DNA from: JAYZQT01 sp964412235
Lineage (GTDB): Bacteria; Pseudomonadota; Alphaproteobacteria; MPNO01; UBA830
Assembly (NCBI GenBank): GCA_964412235.1
Contig: CAYPNT010000090.1
Span: 1-12,265 of the forward strand
DNA length: 12,265 nt
Direction of reading: 5' to 3'
Within the stretch, counting starts at the first letter, position 1. Every line of letters starts with the position of its first letter. The position numbers and the translations under genes were made by a program. Below are positions 8,006 to 12,265 of the stretch, in pieces. The notes under the pieces are model-generated. The model had not been told where the DNA came from and ran no database searches. It saw only the letters and a program-made list of their open reading frames with translations.

Positions 8006-8431
8006 ATGTATGATAATATTCTTTTGCCTGTCGATCTCGGAAATGAAAGTTCCTGGTCAAAAGCCCTACCGACGGCTATCGAATATTGTACTTCTTTTGG
8101 GTCCACCCTCCATGTAATGACGGTGATGCCCGATTTTAGGTCGCCGATGATAGCCCAATTTTTTCCAGACGATCATGAAAACCAAATGATGGAAAACGCA
8201 AAGAATGTCTTGCACAAATTTTCTGCTGAACGGGTACCCGATACAGTCACCGTTCAACATATCGTTACGGACGGCACAATTTACCAAATGATCATTGAAA
8301 CTGCTGAGGAAATCGATGCGGATTTGATAATAATGGGCTCCCATCGGCCCGAATTACAGGACTATCTTTTAGGTCCGAATGCGGCTCGCGTTGTTCGTCA
8401 CTCTGCACGGTCCGTGCTAGTGGTTCGCTAA
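8006..8431 (+). CDS. Universal stress protein (UspA family)
   Basis: A 141-residue single-domain Usp protein, cytoplasmic. It shows the N-terminal strand YDNILLPVD, a middle ADLIIMGSHR segment and the C-terminal LGPNAARVVRHSARSVLVVR. The usual ATP-binding pattern G-x2-G-x9-G-S/T is altered: GSHR has Arg in place of the second Gly, and GPN replaces GS/T-x, so ATP binding is uncertain. I start at ATG 8006, seven bases after GGGAG (7994-7998); the TTG directly before it (8003) is too close to that site. The gene is 32 bases after the TRAP permease stop, so it is probably in the same operon. In Halomonas, TeaD, a Usp protein encoded next to the TeaABC TRAP transporter, regulates that transporter; a similar role is likely here but unproven. 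Confidence 0.9.
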   Translation: MYDNILLPVDLGNESSWSKALPTAIEYCTSFGSTLHVMTVMPDFRSPMIAQFFPDDHENQMMENAKNVLHKFSAERVPDTVTVQHIVTDGTIYQMIIETAEEIDADLIIMGSHRPELQDYLLGPNAARVVRHSARSVLVVR

Positions 8432-8530
8432 GCCCAATACCGTACAACAGAATTCCTATTTGACAGGTTGCCACAATCAGTCACGAGGGGCCTACCTTTT
8501 CACGTGAGGTAATGAAAGAGAAAGTGAAGC

Positions 8531-8917
8531 CTATTGGGTGGCATTCTTTAGAAATACTATGAGGTTTTTTATATCAGAGTCTTTTCTAAGCCCTACAAAG
8601 GACATTTTTGTTCCCTTTATAAAACTTCGAGGTTTTACTAGATATTTTGCCATCGTTGTTTCTGACCACACGAGGCCGCCTTGTCCCGCCTTTTTCATGG
8701 CTTTTGAGTACCGGTATTTAGGGACACCACCGGCTCGTCTTCCAAACACCCCCTTTAGCGATGGCCCCACCCGATTTTTTCCGGTGACGAGCGTGTGGCA
8801 GGCCTTGCATTTGTTGAAAACCCTTTTGCCTTTTTTTAAATTATCGGACCCCACGTTACTTGTTGAGCAAACAATCAAAATAGTCGCTGCTAGTAATAAA
8901 GATGATTTTTTTTTCAT
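8531..8917 (-). CDS. Small class I c-type cytochrome
   Basis: A 128-residue exported cytochrome c that carries one covalently bound haem and moves electrons in the periplasm. The haem site is C37-K-A-C40-H41, and Met105 in GTKMSF is the expected second axial ligand. GPSLKGVFGRRAG (51-63) is the typical loop of the mitochondrial/c2-like group. A signal peptide is present: MKKK, then a hydrophobic core to about residue 19, with cleavage likely near 24. The mature protein is very rich in Lys. Cys17 does not sit in a good lipobox. ATG has AAGGGA five bases upstream. The AAA AAA AAA codons after ATG make a run of nine As. The gene follows dinB on the same strand after 92 bases and converges with the Usp gene. 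The redox partner is unknown. Confidence 0.92.
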   Translation of the reverse strand: MKKKSSLLLAATILIVCSTSNVGSDNLKKGKRVFNKCKACHTLVTGKNRVGPSLKGVFGRRAGGVPKYRYSKAMKKAGQGGLVWSETTMAKYLVKPRSFIKGTKMSFVGLRKDSDIKNLIVFLKNATQ

Positions 8918-9009
8918 GAATTCCCTTAGATTAGTCTGGAAGACAAATAAAATTTACAACCATCTTCCAATATATGAAACAGTGGGTGAAAGTTCTTGGC
9001 CGCGTTTTG

Positions 9010-10290
9010 TCACAACCCCAACGCCCGACCTTTTTTGATGATTTTTGGGCCCATGCGGTCGCGTAGATCATCGATAACATTTTCTACCATTTTGCGCTGC
9101 TGGGCGTCCGTTGCTGCCAGATCGATTGGGTCACATAAAGTGTCGGGTTCTAGGTTACTTAAACCCACCCCCAAAAGTCGGTATGCGGTTCCGTTCACTT
9201 CTTTGTCCAATAAATCTCTACCAGTAGAGAAAATAATGTCCGCGAGTTGGGTTGGGTAGTCTAAAGTGCGTGAACGGGTAATCAGAACGAAGTCACTGGT
9301 TTTGAGTTTTAACGTTATTGTCCTACCACCTATGTTTTTCTTTTTTAGCGCACTCGATACCTTTTCCGCTTGTTTCCAAAGTATCTGCTTCAGGTTTATG
9401 AAATCCGTTATATTTTCTGTAAAGGTGGTCTCACTCGAGAGACTTTTGCGCATGGTCCCAGGTGTCACCATGCGCGAGTCCTCTCCCATAGAAAGTCCTG
9501 CTAGTTGGGCGCCAATTTTACCATAACGTTTTATTAGCTCTGAACCCCCCAAGACCTGGAGTTGTCCAACGCGGTTAATGCCATCGCGTTCAAGGCGTTT
9601 CTGTAGGACCTTTCCGACACCCCAGATTCGAGAAATATGCTGAGGCGCTAAAAAAGATAGAGTTTCTTTTCGACCGATGATTTGAAAGCCTTCCGGTTTA
9701 CCAAGTCCCGAGGCTAGCTTCGCAAGGAACTTATTATGGCTTAGGCCTACTGTCACGGTGAGACCTACAGTAGCATAGATTTCCGCTGCAAGCCGCGCTA
9801 ACGTGGCTGCTGCAGTGCTCCCGTGTAATCTTCGGGTTCCGGTAAGATCTAGAAAGGCTTCATCGATAGAGATTGGTTCAACTAGGGGAGTAGTTGTGTT
9901 CATTAATTCTCGAATTTGATGTCCAATCCGTCTGTATTTAGACATGTTCGGTGACACTATGATGGCGTGCGGGCATGCCTTCAATGCCTTATACATAGGC
10001 ATCGCAGACCTTATTCCGTATTCTCGTGCCACATAACAGGCGGCCATTACAACACCGCGACTTTTTCCTCCGACGAGAACGGGCTTATTCTTAAGTGCGG
10101 GATCGTCTCGCTTTTCAACATTCGCATAAAATGCATCACAGTCGATGTGCGCCAACTCAAGCTCCAGGAGTTCAGGGTGGGACGTTATTTGTGAGCTTCC
10201 GCAGCTTGGACAATTGTCGGCTACCGACGTTAAATTCTCCATGAAACAAGTTCGGCAGATCATCGGCATTTGAGAAAAAACCACAGACAT
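9010..10290 (-). CDS. dinB: DNA polymerase IV (DinB, Y family) with N-terminal zinc ribbon
   Basis: A 426-residue error-prone translesion DNA polymerase. The Y-family core starts at about residue 46 with AHIDCDAFYANVEKRDDP: Asp50 is the first metal ligand, and Tyr55 sits at the steric-gate position. The second acidic motif is SIDEAFLDLTG with Asp143/Glu144. GLSHNKFLAKLASGLGKPEG, the helix-hairpin-helix region (ISRIWGVGKVLQKRL) and the little-finger domain follow. Ahead of the core is an extension with C12-x2-C15 and C27-x2-C30, a likely zinc ribbon often seen in alphaproteobacterial DinB. The end, KIIKKGRALGL, shows no obvious QxxL-F beta-clamp peptide. ATG 10288-10290 has no Shine-Dalgarno; ATGs at residues 8 and 10 are alternatives that keep all four cysteines. 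No LexA box was recognised upstream. Confidence 0.93.
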   Translation of the reverse strand: MSVVFSQMPMICRTCFMENLTSVADNCPSCGSSQITSHPELLELELAHIDCDAFYANVEKRDDPALKNKPVLVGGKSRGVVMAACYVAREYGIRSAMPMYKALKACPHAIIVSPNMSKYRRIGHQIRELMNTTTPLVEPISIDEAFLDLTGTRRLHGSTAAATLARLAAEIYATVGLTVTVGLSHNKFLAKLASGLGKPEGFQIIGRKETLSFLAPQHISRIWGVGKVLQKRLERDGINRVGQLQVLGGSELIKRYGKIGAQLAGLSMGEDSRMVTPGTMRKSLSSETTFTENITDFINLKQILWKQAEKVSSALKKKNIGGRTITLKLKTSDFVLITRSRTLDYPTQLADIIFSTGRDLLDKEVNGTAYRLLGVGLSNLEPDTLCDPIDLAATDAQQRKMVENVIDDLRDRMGPKIIKKGRALGL

Positions 10291-10408
10291 TTACCGGAGG
10301 TCAATCTTTAAATATTTGATCCTGCACCGTACCAATACCTCCTGTATCGCCAACATCATCAAAATTGAATAAAGTTAACCTCGCTCATCATTTCGGAGAA
10401 GAGGTCAC

Positions 10409-11134
10409 ATGATCGATAAGACGATCAGGGATTTGAATGAGGCTATATCTATTATTAGTGACGGTGCCACAATCCTAGTCAGTGGGTTCGGGGAAGCAGG
10501 TAATCCTACAGAATTGGTTCATGCCGTTATCGATCACGGGGTACGTAATCTGACCGTGGTCAATAATAACGCTGGCAATGGTCATGTTGGACTGGCCGCG
10601 CTAATAGAAGCTGGACGCGTTGAAAAGATGATTTGCTCTTTTCCCCGTTCATCAGCCTCTGAGGTATTTGAAACAATGTATCGGCAAGGTCGAGTGAAGC
10701 TCGAGGTAATACCTCAGGGCACTTTGGCAGAGCGCCTTCGCGCTGCTGGAGCGGGGTTAGGAGGTTTTTACACTAAGACCACGATCGGCACGCCGCTTGC
10801 CGAAGACAAAGAACGCAGAATCTACAAAGGAGAGGAATTTGTTTTAGAAGAGCCACTAGAGGCAGATTTTGCACTTGTAAAAGCCGACACCGGTGATCGA
10901 TGGGGCAATTTGACATACAGAATGTCGGCAAGAAATTTTGGCCCAGTTATGTGTATGGCGGCCAAAATGACGATAGTTCAAGTACGCAAACTAAAATGTC
11001 TAGGCGACATACCGCCCGAGAACGTCGTAACACCCGGAATTTTTGTGGATCGAATTGTTGAAATTCCCGACCCTGTTAGCGAACGTGCAATGATAGAATC
11101 TGGTTTTGTCTATGAGACAAGCGAGACTAATTGA
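10409..11134 (+). CDS. pcaI: 3-oxoadipate-type CoA-transferase, subunit A
   Basis: The alpha subunit (241 residues) of a two-subunit CoA-transferase, which moves CoA from succinyl-CoA to a 3-oxoacid such as 3-oxoadipate. The sequence matches PcaI better than the acetoacetate enzyme ScoA: it has SGFGEAGNPTEL (25-36), where ScoA has a GLCGIPE-type sequence, then VNNNAGNGHVGLAAL (51-65), CSFPR (76-80), PQGTLAERLRAAG (102-114), KADTGDRWGNLTYR (158-171) and TPGIFVDRIV (208-217). AGAGG lies five bases before the ATG. Its TGA overlaps the pcaJ ATG by one base, so translation is probably coupled. It diverges from dinB across 118 bases. No other beta-ketoadipate gene is visible, so the true substrate might be a related 3-oxoacid. 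Confidence 0.9.
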   Translation: MIDKTIRDLNEAISIISDGATILVSGFGEAGNPTELVHAVIDHGVRNLTVVNNNAGNGHVGLAALIEAGRVEKMICSFPRSSASEVFETMYRQGRVKLEVIPQGTLAERLRAAGAGLGGFYTKTTIGTPLAEDKERRIYKGEEFVLEEPLEADFALVKADTGDRWGNLTYRMSARNFGPVMCMAAKMTIVQVRKLKCLGDIPPENVVTPGIFVDRIVEIPDPVSERAMIESGFVYETSETN

Positions 11135-11808
11135 TGGTGAAACTAACCCGGCGACAAGTGGCTTGGCGCATTGCGCAGGATATTGAGGAGGGTAACTACG
11201 TTAATCTAGGGATAGGTCAACCCGAACTCGTTGCCAATTACATTCCTGAAGGACGAGAAATTGTATTTCACAGCGAAAATGGGATCCTAGGTATGGGCCC
11301 GGAACCGGAAGCCAACGCCTTAGATTACGATCTCATCAATGCGGGGAAAAAACCCGTAACGCTTCTAGAAGGAGGCGCTTTCTTCCACCACGCTGATTCA
11401 TTTGCCATGATACGGGGTGGTCATATTGATATATGCATTCTTGGGGCCTTTCAAATTTCTGAAACGGGGGATCTCGCCAACTGGTCCACTGGCGCAAGTG
11501 GTGCCATACCCGCGGTCGGTGGGGCAATGGACTTAGCGGTAGGAGCCCGAAGAGTGTTTGTGATGACGGACCACAATACAAAAAAAGGTGCTGCTAAAAT
11601 CGTAGAGAATTGTGCCTACCCGCTTACCGGTAAGCGGGTTGTTAGTACGGTCTACACGGACATCGCTGTTATTGACGTGACGCCCGATGGGTTAGTGGTC
11701 CGTGAAAAGGTCGCTGGGCTGTCATTCGACGAATTACAAGACCGCACAGAAGCGTTACTTGGTGGTCGCGCGTCTTGCGTGGAACTGGTAACGCCCGAAC
11801 TCAACTAA
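11134..11808 (+). CDS. pcaJ: 3-oxoadipate-type CoA-transferase, subunit B
   Basis: The beta, catalytic subunit (224 residues), partner of the preceding gene. The catalytic glutamate is Glu48 in FHSENGILGMGP. The family glycine motif NLGIGQP is at 24-30, and GGAFFHHADSFAMIRGGH (80-97) is the PcaJ form of a segment that differs in ScoB-type enzymes. DLANWSTG and AIPAVGGAMDLA are also conserved. I chose ATG 11134, whose A is the last base of the pcaI TGA; a TTG one codon earlier (11131) is less likely. No separate Shine-Dalgarno is seen, in line with coupled translation. The tail is slightly longer than usual. A perfect 22-bp palindrome lies inside the gene at 11618-11639. The damaged NIPSNAP gene follows after 65 bases. 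Confidence 0.92.
   Translation: MVKLTRRQVAWRIAQDIEEGNYVNLGIGQPELVANYIPEGREIVFHSENGILGMGPEPEANALDYDLINAGKKPVTLLEGGAFFHHADSFAMIRGGHIDICILGAFQISETGDLANWSTGASGAIPAVGGAMDLAVGARRVFVMTDHNTKKGAAKIVENCAYPLTGKRVVSTVYTDIAVIDVTPDGLVVREKVAGLSFDELQDRTEALLGGRASCVELVTPELN
11618..11639. repeat. Perfect 22-bp palindrome inside pcaJ
   Basis: ACCCGCTTACC (11618-11628) is followed directly by its exact reverse complement GGTAAGCGGGT (11629-11639). In mRNA it can form a nine-base-pair stem with a CCGG loop. It encodes the conserved YPLTG stretch and the following KRV, so coding constraint fixes part of it, but the synonymous positions also complete the symmetry. It could be a dimer binding site, an mRNA hairpin or chance; the sequence alone does not decide. 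Confidence 0.7.
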
Positions 11809-11873
11809 TCTAAAGTTCTCCTGATACTACCATTTACAAAGAATCACCAAAAGTCAGGGGAAAGGGTTTCAAA

Positions 11874-12190
11874 ATAATCGTCGAACATCGTACATATTCT
11901 ATCCGAATGGGGGGGTACCCAAGTATCTGAGCGCATACGAGAAAGATGGTTTTGAGCGGCACGAAGGATTTTTGGGGAAATGTGTTGGCCAGTATCGATC
12001 GGAAGTAGGTCAACAAAGCCAATTAGTGATGATGTGGGCGTTTTATGATTTTAATCAGAGGGTGGAGCGAAAGGAAGCACTGGACGCTGATCCAACTTGG
12101 TCGAAAGGCCTGAACGAAGAATTGGTTCCTCGGGTTGAAGCTATCGAAACAAAGCTCCTCATCCCGAATAGTTTCTGGTCTCCTCCATAA
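11874..12190 (+). pseudogene. NIPSNAP family gene, frameshifted and without a canonical start
   Basis: Two reading frames together encode a full NIPSNAP protein of about 105 residues, a small ferredoxin-like-fold family of unknown biochemical role. The first part (11874 to about 11915) reads IIVEHRTYSIRMGG; the second, in another frame from 11915, reads VPKYLSAYEKDGF and continues through LVMMWAFYDFNQR to the TAA at 12188-12190. The switch lies exactly on seven Gs (11909-11915). One extra G, or a -1 slip on the heptamer G GGG GGG, restores the frame. Where the start should be there is ATA, seven bases after AAGGG (11862-11866), a well-placed ribosome site; no in-frame ATG, GTG or TTG exists between the TAA at 11811-11813 and this point. 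Two separate defects favour gene decay, but a rare start with frameshifting, or sequencing error, remains possible. It is probably the third gene of the pcaIJ unit. Confidence 0.8.
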
Positions 12191-12228
12191 AACACCTTTC
12201 TAACGGATATCTAGAAACAACGATCTGC

Positions 12229-12253
12229 ATTTCTGAAAATTATTTACAGAAAT
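12229..12253. repeat. Inverted repeat near the window end
   Basis: ATTTCTG (12229-12235) and CAGAAAT (12247-12253) are perfect reverse complements separated by 11 AT-rich bases. It lies 38 bases after the NIPSNAP stop. It could be an operator for a gene beyond the window or a weak hairpin at the end of the transcript; there is no T tract. The remaining bases from 12191 to 12265 hold nothing else I can support. Confidence 0.3.
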
Positions 12254-12265
12254 CGAATAACTTGA

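Noticed and set aside
8493..8511. Possible terminator hairpin TACCT/AGGTA between the Usp and cytochrome genes
   Set aside because: Only five base pairs with a nine-base loop and no T tract on either strand; not distinguishable from chance.
8538..9038. Plus-strand open frame of 166 codons over the cytochrome gene
   Set aside because: It is antisense to a cytochrome with CxxCH, Met ligand, signal peptide and ribosome site; its own translation has no recognisable domain.
10295..10301. Plus-strand GGAGGTC resembling a ribosome binding site upstream of pcaI
   Set aside because: No start codon follows at a usable distance; pcaI has its own site next to ATG 10409.
11818..11860. CTCCTGA/TCAGGGG pairing that could hide a G-rich site before NIPSNAP
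   Set aside because: The loop is about 29 bases and one pair is a wobble; the better ribosome site AAGGG lies outside the stem.

Overview
The window looks like chromosomal DNA of an alphaproteobacterium, probably a free-living or marine lineage near the Rhodospirillales. This is an inference from gene content: a DinB with an N-terminal four-cysteine zinc ribbon, a TAXI-type TRAP transporter with a fused permease and a neighbouring universal stress protein, a UbiD-family decarboxylase, a PcaIJ-type CoA-transferase and a NIPSNAP gene. Base composition looks moderate by eye, and there is no sign of phage, insertion sequence or CRISPR.

Layout. Positions 1-54 are the 3' part of tRNA-Gln(UUG). A small TusA-like sulfur-carrier gene (101-355) follows. 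A minus-strand MFS transporter (424-1608) and a plus-strand UbiD decarboxylase (1827-3431) are divergent, with a perfect 8-8-8 inverted repeat between them that could be an operator. Adenine phosphoribosyltransferase (3435-3974, minus) meets ubiD tail to tail, with 3 bases between the stop codons. Next is a TRAP-TAXI uptake cassette: binding protein (4250-5230), an intercistronic hairpin, an 868-residue fused permease (5367-7973) and a Usp protein (8006-8431). On the minus strand dinB (9010-10290) is followed by a small class I cytochrome c (8531-8917). On the plus strand pcaI and pcaJ (10409-11808) overlap by one base and are followed by a damaged NIPSNAP gene (11874-12190).

How the genes may work together. 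The MFS, UbiD, TRAP-TAXI and PcaIJ genes all fit uptake and breakdown of organic or aromatic acids: transport, prFMN-dependent decarboxylation, and CoA activation of a 3-oxoacid. They form at least three transcription units, so a single pathway is not shown. TusA, Apt, DinB and the cytochrome are ordinary housekeeping or accessory genes.

Most notable points: (1) a 105-codon NIPSNAP gene that has an ATA where the start codon should be and a frame change exactly at a run of seven Gs, which is also a perfect G-GGG-GGG slippery site; (2) a perfect 22-bp palindrome with no spacer inside pcaJ; (3) a winged-helix-like tail on UbiD; (4) the ubiD/MFS operator candidate. I found no convincing wholly new multi-gene system.
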